This document shows positions 1 to 13,500 of a stretch of DNA of 64,000 nucleotides, piece by piece. The position numbers and the translations under genes were made by a program. The stretch's first letter is position 1; the number at the start of each line of letters is the position of its first letter. Under the pieces are notes generated by a model. The model did no database searches, was not told the DNA's origin, and saw nothing but the letters and a program-made list of their open reading frames with translations. Source of the DNA: Antedon mediterranea (taxonomy: Eukaryota; Echinodermata; Crinoidea; Comatulida; Antedonidae); NCBI RefSeq assembly GCF_964355755.1, contig NC_092671.1:6707001-6771000 (forward strand), written 5' to 3'.

Positions 1-894
1 GTATATTGTAAAGTAATTTCAAATATTGAAATGTGTCTATTTCTTTGTTTATTCGGTTACCGACTGCATTATACTTTATAAGGGAAGAATGCACACCACA
101 ATGGGTAGGCCTAAGTAAATATAATTGTATCAACTAACTATTATTGTAGATACAATTCCTTTAAATTTTCTCTTTCTGAAATAATTTTTCTTTTCAATAG
201 TTTATATTTTAGTCGGTTTTGTCAGTGAGTAGTCCACAAGTAGTACAAATGTTCTTAATTTACTATATAACATTCCAACTCCCGAAAGCAAATACGAAAA
301 TGAAAGTGATATTTATTTTTTTGAAAGTGTGATAGCCTATAGTATCCAAACGCATATTGGTTTAGTTCTTTATTGATAGCCTACAATACCATACTATTTT
401 TTAAACTTTAAGCGGACAAGTTGCGTTGGTAATCGAAAAAATGGGTAAGTAGTAGTAGTAGTAGTATGAGATGTTCTAACTAAAAACAATGGGTTACATT
501 ACAAGTGATAGAGCAAGCGGGTGTGGGGTAGGTCACCCCATACTTTGTGTCACTATTCATTTAAAAATATGTAAAATTTCGTTGCTTTCAAATAATAACA
601 AAAATACGGATAGATACAAAATATATACCTAAATATCTTTAGCCTATTCCTACCATTTCTTGTATAATTACAAACAAACAATAGATTATGTTACAAAGAT
701 TAATCAACTGTTTTGTAAATTTATCGAAAAATGTGTTAAGTTCCTGTAATAAAAATGTCACATTAAATAACACGGGTTGTTTTAATTACAAACAACGGAT
801 TATAATGTGCTATCAATATTATCAAGTCAATCGGAATACACAATAATGTTTATGTTTAAAAACAAACACGACTTGCATAATATAACTTGAAAAA
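1..894. other. Upstream intergenic region, no gene
   Basis: AT-rich sequence without coding exons. A good splice donor (GGGTAAGTAG) lies near 442-451, followed by a short TAG microsatellite. The acceptor-like TTGTTTTAG ends at 907. A 5' UTR intron for the receptor gene that follows is therefore possible, because its paralogue has the same arrangement (donor near 3112, acceptor at 3206). This is inferred from motifs only. Confidence 0.4.
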
Positions 895-1932
895 ATGATT
901 GTTTTAGATACGATGATTAATGGAAATGATACAAATACTATTATTGCAAGCAGGCCTACGTCTGGAACTATAAACAACGAACGTGATCATGGATGGCTGA
1001 TAACGTTACGGTTCGTCGTCGTAGGATTTGGAATTCTTTTGAATGTTGGCGTTTCTGCAGTTTTCTTTTACATAAAAATGTACAAGAAGTCTTTACTACA
1101 TGGCTTAATCTTCCAGCAGTCTATTGTTGATTTACTCGGTTGCTGTACGTTTCTATTCTTCTACAACCAAGATGCACCGGATGGAAGAGCTGGACGTGTC
1201 TTCTGCAAAGCTCGAGCGCTAAACTGGTTCATAACGTATACATCAATTTACAATCTTGTAATGATAACAGTTGAGCGATACATTGCTGTGGTACACCCTC
1301 TGACGTACAGAAACAGAAATATTGGCAGAAAATCAGGCTTATTTTACACAATTCCGTACATTATCGGTTTTTTGATCTCCTTTCATCTTGCCATAATCGC
1401 CGATGCCAACAAAGAGCTTCCGGGAGAGTGCCATTATAATGAGTCCAGTAAAGCGGTCAGTGTTCTTTCCGGATTGCTTCATTTTCTTCTGATATTCTTC
1501 CTACCTGCTGGTTTTATGATATTCTGCTACTCTCGCATTCTGTCAAAGATACATAGAAAATCTCAAGAGAATAAGCAGCATACTAGTAGTAGGAAACAAC
1601 CATACGTGTCCATAAAAAGAAATCTTGTGTTTACAATGTTAATCGTTGTTATTGCATTTATCATCACTACAGCACCAAATTTCATCATGTACCTAATTTA
1701 CAATATCTGTCACTGCTTTGCTTTCAGTACCATCATTGAGCACGAGTTTACAGTGCTTCTTAGCACTTGTAATATGTGTATTAACCCTATCATATATGGG
1801 GCAAAGATGGACAATTTCAGAAGCGGCGTGCGTAAAATTTGGCGACAAATATTATATTTAGGCCTACACGGTGTTGGAGATGAGTCGACTGCAGTAAATA
1901 CATCACAAAATATTTCGAAAACAAGTGTTTAA
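895..1932 (+). CDS. Class A (rhodopsin-like) orphan GPCR, first tandem copy
   Basis: Intronless reading frame of 345 aa for a plasma-membrane class A G-protein-coupled receptor; ligand unknown. Membrane segments lie at about residues 35-60, 68-92, 104-128, 148-168, 190-214, 244-268 and 283-303. Family landmarks are N50 in TM1, D79 in TM2, ERY (127-129) ending TM3, C104 and C179 for the extracellular disulfide, and NPIIY (297-301) in TM7. The usual CWxP of TM6 is replaced by TTAP (258-261), so the toggle Trp is missing. An NDT glycosylation site is at residues 11-13, and the C-terminus TSV fits a class I PDZ ligand. The ATG at 895 has a good context, but the ATG at 913 aligns with the start of the paralogue at 3215. 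It also lies just after a possible acceptor (907), so 913 may be the real start (339 aa). I cannot assign a ligand family. Confidence 0.85.
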   Translation: MIVLDTMINGNDTNTIIASRPTSGTINNERDHGWLITLRFVVVGFGILLNVGVSAVFFYIKMYKKSLLHGLIFQQSIVDLLGCCTFLFFYNQDAPDGRAGRVFCKARALNWFITYTSIYNLVMITVERYIAVVHPLTYRNRNIGRKSGLFYTIPYIIGFLISFHLAIIADANKELPGECHYNESSKAVSVLSGLLHFLLIFFLPAGFMIFCYSRILSKIHRKSQENKQHTSSRKQPYVSIKRNLVFTMLIVVIAFIITTAPNFIMYLIYNICHCFAFSTIIEHEFTVLLSTCNMCINPIIYGAKMDNFRSGVRKIWRQILYLGLHGVGDESTAVNTSQNISKTSV

Positions 1933-3214
1933 GCTTACGACGAAGTTGTTGACAATGAAAGGTATCCTCCGCTTCTCGAATGTCTATCACCATCCACGAC
2001 CAATCCGATTAAACTTTATATAAATTAGTGAGTTAGATTCGTTCGCTAGTCTAAATAACATATATAATAAAGAAAGTTATGCCAAATTGAATTTTTAGTA
2101 ATAACTTTAAACCGAATTTGTTGTATCTCCACATACTACAATATTTGCTCAGTATCAAAGAAATATCTGTATAATATAGCATCGAATTTGCATCACATGT
2201 GGTGCCTGTATCATGTTAGGTTAAGGGTTAGGTTTTGGTATGTGATGTTGTATTACCGAGTATTCCTGATACTGGAGACATACGTCATCTAGATTATCTA
2301 GCCGATACTGTAGGCCTATTATTGTACCCCAAAAACATGAATCAGAATAGGCCTTTTACAGTTTAAAATAAAAGTTATTCTCTTCTGCAGAAAATAAACG
2401 GAAAGAACATTTTAATTATAAAAAGAAAAAAAACACAGTTAAATCTAATAAAAAAAAACTTGTTGCTTTAAAATACAGTTTTTCATGGGGACAATACTGT
2501 ATATCTTTAATTCCCTTGAAATTACAGCTTTTTCATGCAAATATTTTCTTGATTCAATTTTTGGTGAAAGTGAATAATGTACTATAACTGTTATGCGACA
2601 TTAAAATGGCATAAACAAAAACAAAAATTAATTTTTCATGGGAACAATACTGTATACTGTATCTTTAATTAAAATATGTTGTATTAGTTTGGACAAAATA
2701 CAATTCTTTGGTTCAAAATAAACATAACAACAATATCACGTGTATGTATTTAATAATATTACTGTATATGGTATACAGTATTACGATCTTAAAAATCTTA
2801 AACAAAAATAATCAGATATGATATGATTTATTTTTAACTTTCTGAATTTACATAAACGTTGGCCAATGTAGTTGAATGTACTTTTATCAGAAAAAAAAAC
2901 GAAAATAAAAACCAACAGACGAAACTGAAAGTTGCTAATATATTTTTAATCTGATTATTGTATTACTTAAAAGTACTAAAGTACTTGTCTACTGTAACTT
3001 CTTAGAAAGTATAATACAGCATTATAATTATAGTTACGTTTTATACCTGAAAGTGTGAATCATTCAGTTTCCAACACTTAGTTTAACGACTGCAAGCTTA
3101 GCTAACACTGGGTAAGTAAATATAGTAAAAATGTAACTACTATGGATACTACAGTACTACTGTATTGTTTTTTTTCCAACGTCAACAGACATATGATTGT
3201 TTTTAGATGCAAAG
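1933..3214. other. Spacer between the two receptor genes
   Basis: No coding exon seen. It holds a polyadenylation signal for the first receptor (AATAAA at 2066-2071, 134 bases past the stop). A foldback-repeat copy (about 2480-2670) and AT-rich filler follow. A putative 5' UTR splice donor for the second receptor (GGGTAAGTAA) is near 3110, with the acceptor TTTTTAG ending at 3206. Confidence 0.5.
2480..2670. mobile_element. Foldback repeat family B, partial copy
   Basis: Shares the end motif of this family (GGGACAATAC, then ATCTTTAA). It also has the internal stretch TTTTTGGTGAAAGTGAATAA, and a second copy of the end motif about 140 bp further on. Full palindromic copies lie at about 47537 and 34853. 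Confidence 0.6.
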
Positions 3215-4210
3215 ATGGATGCAATTGATATTACTATTCCTGCTGGGACATCTGAAAGTACAAGTGAAGAACACGATAATGAATGGTTGATAACATTACG
3301 ATTTGTTGTCATAGGCATTGGAATTATGCTGAATGTTGGCGTCACTGCAGTTTTCCTGTACATAAAAATGTACAAGAAGTCTCTACTACACGGTTTAATA
3401 TTTCAACAATCAGTTGTTGATTTGTTCGGTTGTTGTGCGTTTCTGTTCTTTTACAACCAAGATGCGCCAGACGGAACAGAAGGGCGTGTCTTCTGCAAAG
3501 CCAGAGCTTTATACTGGTTCATGGCACATACGTCAATTTACAATCTTGTGATGATAACAGTTGAGCGGTATATTGCAGTGGTACACCCTATTATGTACAG
3601 AAACAGAAACATTGCCAGAAGGTCCTGTTTATTTTACTTGATTCCGTACATTATCAGTTTCTTGATCTCATTTCATCTTGTGATAATCGCTGATGTCGAT
3701 AAACAGCATCCTGGCGAATGTCGTTATAGCAAAGCTGTTAGTCTTCCTTCAGGAATACTGGCTTTTCTTTTAATATTCTTCTTACCAGCATGTTTTATGA
3801 TTTACTGCTACTGTCGGATGGTGTTGCAGATACGTAGAAGATCTCGAGAAAACCTGCAACTTAATCCTGGCTATAACAAACGACCATACGTGTCCATAAG
3901 AAGAAATCTTGTGTTTACGATGTTAATCGTTGTTGTTGTATTTATCATTACTACAGCACCAAATACCATTATGTACCTAATTTATAATATCTGTCATTGC
4001 TTTAATTTCAGTACCATAATTGAACACGAGTTTACAGTGTTACTTAGCACTTGCAATATGTGTGTTAACCCTATAGTATATGGGGCAAAGATGGAAGATT
4101 TCAAACATGGTGTGCGTAAAATTTGGCGACAAATATTACATTTACACGGTGCTGGAGATGATTTGAGTGCAGTGCAGACATCTCAACATTTTTCAAATGC
4201 GAGCGTTTAA
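3215..4210 (+). CDS. Class A (rhodopsin-like) orphan GPCR, second tandem copy
   Basis: Intronless frame of 331 aa, clearly a tandem duplicate of the receptor at 895: loops and membrane segments are mostly identical by eye. It keeps TM1 N40, TM2 D69, ERY at 117-119, the extracellular Cys pair and NPIVY in TM7. It also shares the unusual TTAP in TM6. The third intracellular loop and the N-terminus differ most, and there is no N-terminal NxS/T site. The C-terminus ends NASV, which lacks the Ser/Thr at -2 seen in the first copy. The start is set at the first in-frame ATG; upstream the frame continues only through a TTG. A one-base difference relative to the first copy removes the in-frame equivalent of the ATG at 895. 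The stop is only 324 bases from the convergent NOG1 stop codon, so the 3' UTRs probably overlap. Confidence 0.87.
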   Translation: MDAIDITIPAGTSESTSEEHDNEWLITLRFVVIGIGIMLNVGVTAVFLYIKMYKKSLLHGLIFQQSVVDLFGCCAFLFFYNQDAPDGTEGRVFCKARALYWFMAHTSIYNLVMITVERYIAVVHPIMYRNRNIARRSCLFYLIPYIISFLISFHLVIIADVDKQHPGECRYSKAVSLPSGILAFLLIFFLPACFMIYCYCRMVLQIRRRSRENLQLNPGYNKRPYVSIRRNLVFTMLIVVVVFIITTAPNTIMYLIYNICHCFNFSTIIEHEFTVLLSTCNMCVNPIVYGAKMEDFKHGVRKIWRQILHLHGAGDDLSAVQTSQHFSNASV

Positions 4211-4388
4211 ATTTGTGAGATACTCCACACTCTACAGTTGTACAAGATACCACACATCTGACAAAAATAACTACGTTTATTGGTCAGATTTTTACCCTGA
4301 GACTTATTATAATGTTCTGATATTATCCTTTGAACTTAGCTCCCTGACACAAGGTACTTCAAAGTAGTTAATTCATTTATCACCACAT

Positions 4389-4394
4389 TTTATT
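4389..4394 (-). terminator. Polyadenylation signal of NOG1
   Basis: AATAAA on the minus strand, about 140 bases past the NOG1 stop. It is placed by motif and distance only. Confidence 0.45.
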
Positions 4395-4534
4395 TATGTG
4401 TCCAAATTACTTTAATCAACATATGACCATTAATTGTTTAGATTAGATATTAGTGTGAACGTGATGCTACAGACAATGTATACAACACATCACTCACCAG
4501 CATAAAATAACAGAATAAAATGGTTGAATACGAC

Positions 4535-7500
4535 TTAACGGTGACTAGCACTACCCATCTTGCGTTTACCGGCAAAAAGATGTTTTGGCATTCTGTCAGG
4601 AATCTTACGATCAGACTCGCCCTTCTTGGCGTGCTTGGCAAACTTGCGTTCTTGAATTCCTTTTGCGAGTTTCCTAACTTTCTTCAATTTCTAAAAATAT
4701 AAAAAGTTTATAAAGACATTTTGACTAGAATGTGGATCTAAGATGGTCTACCTAACCACACGTACTTGAAACTACTAGAATTTAGGATTTTAAGTACAAT
4801 TATTGAACATGGTATATAATTTCAACTAAATAACAAGCAAGCATATCAGTGAACTGAATCTAAGTACATGCATTTATCGATCTAAATAAAAAGGCATACA
4901 TCGAGGGAAAAATGATTATTATTATTATTATTAATATTATTCTTTCTTTATTCTGCAGGCACTTTCAGTACTAGTGCACAGATTTTCAAAGTGGTACAGT
5001 AATTGGAAATATCAACACAAACATAATAAAGTAAAGAAAAAGAGTAATCAAAATATTAAATAGAGAAAATATACATTAAAAAATAGAAATCAATTTTAGA
5101 AAAAAATAAACTTAGTTTAAATATTGCGTATTAATTGTATTTTGGAATGAAGTTATGTTTCTAAAGTTAATTTTTTATTTATTTGGAAGTTCATTCCAGC
5201 TTTTATATGAGCGATAGGTTTTTTATTGTATTGCTTTACCATTGATAGAAACTAATAAATGTTGAATTATTAGGTAAAAGTTTTTATTCCAGGTGGGGAC
5301 AACTAAATCATTATTAAGGGCGTGTGGCGCAGTGTGTTGGACGTTGGACTACCGATCGTCAGACCTAGGTTCGAATCCAACTCTCGCCGCGCCGCATTGC
5401 TTGTATCCGTAGGCAAGATACTTTACTTACGTTGCCTCTCTCCACCCAGGTGTATAAATGGGTACCCAGTTAGATCTAGACACAACTTTGCGCTGGTTAC
5501 CAGCTGCATTATGGGAGTATGTTTCCATACGTGTTTGATCCCAAAACAAATACTGGGGTAATAATGCTTGTAAAGCGCCTTTGAGCATGATTACTCATGA
5601 AAAGGGCGCTATATAAATGTGGTATTATTATTATTATTATGGCATTGGCTTTGTGTGCCTTTAGAATGGGTTGTATAATTAAAAGTCAATTTTGAGGTCA
5701 AATATGTAGGAGCACTTTTAAACATTTAAAAGTCATTAATAGTAATTTTCCATTCCAAAGTACATTAGCTAGACCAAACTTACTTCTGGATCACGGATAC
5801 CAGAAACATCACGTGGAGGTCTTGAACTGCTGACTACACGGCCCAGCGAATCCATACGTTTCTTCTTCGGTACAACAGCACTTCTACTGCGAGAACGTGA
5901 CTTGGTGTAGTGACCCTATGTTCATATAACAAAAATGAGTAAATAATTATTAAGACAATTTTGTTGTGACAATAATGGTATAAAGCTCTGTCTATACTAT
6001 GAAACTAGTTTGTGCCCAAATATGGTAGTGATATGATGTCCTCGTGTGTATATATGGGGCACATAACTTTTTTTTGGCACATGAGGATGATAGTTTAGAC
6101 AGAGCTTAAGGATGTTTATACTTCATTTTATACATGTAATATGGCAAAAAGCTGAAATTAAACCTACTTCTTCAGCAGGGTCAACACCGAGGTCATCCAT
6201 TTGTGTTTCAAAATGTTTTCTCTTTGTCTGCAAATTTGAAATAAACAAATGAAAAATACTTAATTATTTAACCATAATAATAATTACTCCATTTTCCCTG
6301 AAATTGTTGACGTTTTGTAAAAATAATACATATTAAAAAATAAAATAAAAGCCTCAGTGGTCTAATGGTTAGGACATCTGCATATCAAGCAGAAGGTTGG
6401 CCTTGTTGAACACACCATTTATTTTCATAGCTTTTTAAAATGCCTTTATTTACAAAATGTGTGTACAAAAGAATAGAGATTTTACACATGTAATTTGAAC
6501 AATCCCCCCACTGATTAAAAAAAGTGCTTATTTTCAACAAGCTCGTGTAACACAAATAAATTCCCAAAAATTATGAAACATAGGGGAAACTATAGATCGA
6601 TAATTATTGGAATGTATGATAAATAGAAATTTTTTGGCCGCACCTGGCCTTTAAAACCAAAAAAAACCAATAGTAGCCTAATGTTTCTTTTTAACATAAA
6701 ATGAAATATGTCAAAAGTGGTGCCAATAACAAAAATTCACTTTCCTTATCTTAAATTATTGGACTCTTGTTAAGATTTTTCTGCAAAAGTAATATTTATT
6801 TATTATTAATTGACTTACAGCTCTAGCCTTTCTAGGAATCTGAGGTGCTCTGATTCTGCGTTTTTCACGAGACTCCTGAATCATCAAAGTTCTTTTTTCA
6901 CGTATCCTAAAACACCGCAAAAAAACGATACATTATTATACAAAACAAACATACTTTCGTAATACATACATTTTCATGTTATATCTGTTAGATCAAAATT
7001 CTTGTCTCCATTTTTTCATTTAAAATTAATTCCATCTATATTGCATCACTCTATGATGAATTTAACACATCCAGCACACTTTGCCATTTGATTGGTTAAT
7101 TTCATATCATAAACAATGCATTAATAGTTATATTTTTATACCCACAATTGGGGATGCATTGCACTTTTACTACAGATTGAGAGACGCCAGTGGCAGGTGG
7201 ATAATGCACAAACGAAAAAAATTTTCTTTTTTTAATTGAACAAATCTGTGTTATGTATTTGTGGATTGGAGAATATACTTTAATTTGATTTAAGATGTAT
7301 GAAAATGTTGTCTTCATAATTTGTGCAACATCTGCTGTTGACAAATCTCATGTGGACAATTCTGTGTATATATGCAGCTTGTATATAACAAATACAGGTA
7401 CACACGTGCATTCCCCCTACAGCAGCGACTGTTTTTATTGTTTATTTATAATAACACTGATATTTTAATTATAACACTTTATTTAAACATCACACTGTAT

Positions 7501-10500
7501 ATGCTGTACTTTTCTAGTTAGGCTTCACATCTTACTAGGCCTGCTAGCCTGGCCTAGATTAGTCTAGGCAAGGCCTAGCTAGGGACCACCTGCATGCTGT
7601 ATAGTAAAGTAGACAAACACGGCAGACTTTTTAGCTACGATCTATGTATTTTCATTTGATATTAAAGAAAAAAACCTGGCTAACTAACAAAGTTGCTGTT
7701 AATTTTAATTCTTATATTATTACATACTACTATACAACTGATAATACATGGTTGTTTATATGGAATACTAAACTGAAAATGTTAAAAGGTGAAAGTAGAC
7801 AAAAGAATAACATTTCAATCTGTCTGATATTTCAGCTTTTATATTTACTTTTGTCCATAAGCGAAACTCAGAGGCTGGGAGTGAAGCCAATAGGTATTAG
7901 GATGGACAAAACATACTGAATACAAAAACAATAATAACATTTGTTCAGTGTTGACAAATTATAAATAATTTTTTTGTTTTCAGATATTAATCAGTTTGAA
8001 AATGATTTATTCTTTATTACAAACATTGGTCAACCAACCTATTTATTATTTTTGGACAACTTATGGATTTAATCTGAATGTACTTATCATAAATTATTAA
8101 CTCAATTGCAATAACTTACATTGCTGCAGTTTTTCGAATCCCTGCCATCTCATCATCTTCTTCGGACTGAAATAATAGAAAACATTATCAATACATCAAC
8201 AGAATTAAGAGCAAAACTATTTAGAAAATGGTTGATGCATGTATAAATTATACTGTATAATAATCTGTGTGTTAAGCTCTGTCCACTATCAAACTTTATG
8301 TGACAAAAAATGTAATGTGCACATATATTTTTTTATTTATTTATTACGGTATATATAAAATTACAAAAACAATAGCACATAGCTAATAACGTTTGTATTA
8401 CAATAAAAAATATTGAAATGAAATCTATAAAAACTACAATAATAAATTCGGAATATACAATTACAAAATTTCACAATTATTCACTAAAATTAAAATATTA
8501 AGAATCTTAAAATATATACAAAATTTTGGAAAATACAATTGCACTTTTATTTAAAAAAAACCGAAAAATTTACATTATATGGACATGATGATGTCATATC
8601 ACTACCATATTTGGGCACATCACACTTTTTTTTATCAAACTAGTTTGCTAGTGTAGACAGAGCTTTAGACAAAAACTAAATATTAATGTATAAATGATAT
8701 GCAATAAAAAAAAAATTTCTGTTTTTTAGGACTAGAAAATATTTAATAAAAATTTCAGAATTTTCCATGTTTTCAATTACTCATATGAAACCTGAATCCG
8801 AAAAAAATTAAGAAAAAAAGAACAACAAAAACATCTTCATGCTTTAGGACCATTTTTTTAATGCGAGCTAGAAAATTGTATTAGTTAGAGGCAGTAAAGT
8901 CTAACTAGACCTGAATATGTAATACAAGCCTCTTCAGTGAACATCTTTAAGTCTAGACTTGACAACTATTTTCGGCTAGAAATGGAATCTAATAGGCACT
9001 AGCCTAAACTATTTCCATCAAACATTAAGTGTAAGTGTAAGTGTAGACCAGTAGGATAGTGAAAAAAACAGTCCACTCACTGAATCCGAATCATATACAC
9101 CAGCAGCCTCCCTCATCTCTTCCTCTTTCTCGAGTTCTGCTAGTTTTGATTCAATTTCAGGGTCAACATAATCAGCAATATTATGTCCCATCCATATTTC
9201 TGGGATCTCATCGTATTTCTCATTTTCTTTCACCAACCAATGCTGACGTAAATCGAAGGTGTAATCATCGCCCATTTCAAGTTCAATGTCGCGCAAAAGC
9301 TTGCGAGCTGGTTTGTTGGTTTCCATTGATTCACGTTTCTTCCGGATAGCTTCTGGGATGAACGGTGGTCGAACCTAAATGAAAGAGATATTATAAAAGC
9401 ATTATCATTCATTTCTGGTAGCTGGAAGTTTAATCACATATATAAACTTTTATTTGGGGTCCAAACAAAACACAGAAAAAAGAAAATGCATTGTCTAGTT
9501 ACATTTAATTTATCTTATTTCCAAAATATTTGATTTATTACAATTTAAAAAACAGAAACAAACAGAACATTAACGACAGAACATTAATAATATGTTATCA
9601 TTAAATTATGTACTTGAATTGAAAGAAAATAATCAGAAAAATTTAAACAATATTTAAATTTAAACAATATTAAACTATTTAAAAACTAGGATTTTATTAT
9701 TTAAAAACTTTCAAGCAAAAAAAATTGGTCTTTACTCAAATTTTCAATGAATGTCATCTCATTCTTATATTATTACAACTAATAATACATGGTTGTTTAT
9801 ATGGAATACTAAACTAAAAATGTTAAAAGGTGAAAGTAGACAAAAGAATAACATTTCAATCTGTCTGATATTTCAGCTTTTATATTTACTTTTGTCCATA
9901 AGCGAAACCCAGAGGCTGGGAGTGCAGCCAATAGGTATTAGGATGGACAAAACATACAGAATACAAAAACAATAATAATATTCTTTCAGTGTAACTAGGA
10001 TTTTATTAATTAAAAATGTTCATTGAGACACTATTTAATATATTGTACATACAATTACACAGCACTCACCTTCTGATCTCTTGGGGTTGGCATGGCAACA
10101 TGAAGCCTGTTAAGTACCTCAGGAACTTTCTTTCCTCGCATCTTAACATCAACTCGTTGTGACAACAGTAGATTGCATGCCTGAAAAATTACGATTTAAT
10201 ACTAATAATAATAATAACTATTTCGTGATAAATTAACATCCCTTGGCTTAAGATACACTATAAAATTGTATGTAACAACAAAATGTGTTATATATGGAGA
10301 TGATGATGTAATATCATTACTATATTTGGGTATATCACTATCATATTTTGGCACATTACACTTTTTTTGTCAAACTAGTTTGATAGTGTAGACAGAGCCA
10401 AACAGTAAAAAATTTAATACATGGAACATTCTAGGAATATAAAGAGACAACAAAGAAAAGAACTTTCTAGTTGCAGTATAGTGAGAATAAAAATAATAAG

Positions 10501-13500
10501 CCAATTGGATAATATGATAGTGATGATGATTATAATGATGATGATGATAATGATGATGCTGATAATGATTATAATGATAATATTATTAAACTTTAATAAA
10601 CAAGCGCTATTTACTGATGTCTCATAGCGCTAAAAGACCAACAAGAATTATTGAAAAAGGTGAGATTTTAGATGTGACTTGAATTGATGATTGTTAGTAA
10701 ATGTATGATTGTTACCTCAGTTTTGACATCCATCACACCTTCTTCGGTGACTGTACTCATCATCATTACTGGAATCTCTTCAGATTTAAACTGTTCTAAG
10801 AGTTTCTAAAATGATACAAAAATTGATTCCTTACTTTATACATAGACTGTAGTTTGCAATTTTTTATTTAACATTAAAAGGGTGATCAGACAGTGCTAAT
10901 GGATGCTTCACTGGTGTATCCAAGTTAGTCCAATATCTACAAGGTAATGTGACACGCCCCAGATAAACTGCCCACAAATAAAACAAGATGCAACTGTGTC
11001 TCATAGATAATCAATCTTGTGGAATTGCTATTATTATTCAATAACAGACAGTCAAACTCAACAAAAAAAAGTCAATGTGTGTCGACATCTGTTAAATATA
11101 TGTCGGCATTTTTTTCTAAGACAATTATTATAATTCTAATTTAAATGACTGAGCAATGGTAACCTTTGTTAAACTGTTTTGGTTACTGTAGGTAAAGAGA
11201 CCAGTAGGGGGTTACCCCGGTGTACTTGTTCACACACACACTGTCGTGGACAGACGTAATGGCGCCGTAGTTGGCTGCCGATGACACGATGTGACCCTTA
11301 GGGGAGAAGAATGTCTACAGCGCTCTGATCTTTATCAAATAGCGATATTTTATTTTATTTTATTTTATATATATATAAATGTCGCATGTATTTTGCAAAT
11401 GAAATGAGTTGAAAACACAAACCTGCTTTTCAGGAGAGAGTTCGTCCGGTTTAACAATATCAATCTTGTTGATAACTACTACTAATGGCTTGTTAGAAAA
11501 CAATGGCTTTATACTCTCAAATAATTCAATCTAAAAAAAGAAAACATACTGTTATACTGGGAAGAGGCTGGGTATGAATACCCAATCAACCAGTTTTAAA
11601 CAACTATTCTTATCCAGCATAATCACAAGATAACTAAACAAACCCCATCCACCTTTAACAGTTCGGTGTTTTACATTTTCATTTTTCAAATAAATTGTAT
11701 ATTATTTTTATTTTTCAAATACTCTCTGTTTTTAATAAAAATGTTGTGAAATGCAACAATTGAAACCTAGTGAATTGTAAAAAATAATGCTGTCACTTTG
11801 AAATCCTAATTGGAAGTGTCTCTAATTGCATTATCAAACTCCATTTTGCCAACATTTTAAGTTTTATTTTTCTTTTATTTTATAATAATATTAATAACAC
11901 CTCTTATTCATAGTTAAGTTATGTTTGCGGTACACCATGTTTTTCCAAAAGATAATAAAGTATGGTTGAAAATGTTTTGACGAACAGTATTCTGGAGAAT
12001 TCTATTCTTACACAAAATACTTAAAAAATATTTCTAAAAAATGTGTTTCTACTGCAAGATGTCTTGCAATAACTTTGTAACTACTGTAGGTACACTTACC
12101 TGCGATTCTATCGAGTGTCCACATTGTTCTGAAAGATCCATAAAATACAAGACACAGGCTCTGAGGTGAGCAAGAGCTGTAATGGCTTGCATCTCAATTG
12201 TGTTCCTCTCTTCAAGCGGGTGATCAAGTATACCAGGGGTGTCAATAACTTGCCAACGCAGGTAACGGAAATCCATGTGGCCTACAAAGAGAGACTTTGT
12301 TGTGAAGGCGTATGGTTCGACTTCAACGTCTGCTCTGGTCACCTAAGAACAAAAAATCACATGATAATGACATGATAACAAGTACAGAAATATTAAATCA
12401 AAGCACACCCAAAATGTCATGTACAAACCTTAAGCTCTGTCTACACTATCAAACTAGTTTGACAAAAAACGTGTGATGTGCCCGAATATGGTAGTGATAT
12501 GCTTAAATATGGTAGCGATATGACATCATCAGAGTGTAGATAGACATTTACAAGCCAAGACTGGCTTAAAGTTAATGATGTTACTTTTAGCTCAGGAATA
12601 GACACTATGACACAAGGTAGTACCCCACTAAAGGTCATGCTGTGTACATACAAAAAACTATCTACCACCAAATTCTACATCCGCCATAACAATTTTGTAT
12701 AATTTCTGTAAAATGTGCATAATTATAACAACGTCTACAGTATGCATGTGTTACGCATGTGCTCAAAACTCTAATTATTTAATATTCTGACAGAGAAACC
12801 TGCTTTCACAAGGTGAAACCTGAGCTTCAAATCAAAGGCAAAGCAAAAATAAATCTTTCAGACTTTATAAGAAATATCTAGATAATAAAAAATTTTATTT
12901 ATTTTCATATGTAGAAACAAGATTAGATTAGACCCAAACATTTAAATTTCGCATTAAAATTAAGTATGTTAACATTTACAAGTAAAAGAAATAACATAAT
13001 GAAGTGGAATCTTAAAATAAAATCCACAAAATTTAGAATTTGGATTGACCAGACAGTTCATGTAAAAATAGATGAGATTTAGACAGTGTGGAATTGATTA
13101 CCCTTCTTGTCAGCAGATAATATTAAAAATATGTTTCTGTTTTAAACAAAGTGGTTTTATTTCTAGTAATACAGTGTGTAGCTCACAGAACCACCTCATG
13201 CAATGAAAACTAAAAATATCGCCAAAGCTCCACCTACAATCATATGCTGGCCAATCACAATCCGTACAATGTATTTTTTTGAAACTGCTGACCAAATAGA
13301 TTCTTTTATTCTTCTACACATCCAAAAGCGAGTAACTAGCCAATCACAGGATAGCGAGGATAAGCGAGTAACTAGCCAATCACAGGATAGCGAGGATAAG
13401 CGAGTAACTAGCCAATCACAGGATTGGATAAACTATTTTATAATTTTTCGTGCTTATAAACTAAGTCTCATTTGAGGCTTAGGGAGTGGAGTCACGAGTT

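Noticed and set aside
5318-5395. Functional tRNA gene
   Set aside because: Good B box and acceptor-stem-like ends, but the anticodon arm is irregular and the sequence continues into a SINE body and tail.
9018-9326. Independent 102-aa gene
   Set aside because: It is NOG1 exon 9 (9081-9374) plus intron read-through; splice sites and family alignment are clear.
10421-10627. Met/Ile-rich 68-codon frame
   Set aside because: Product of a GAT/AAT microsatellite.
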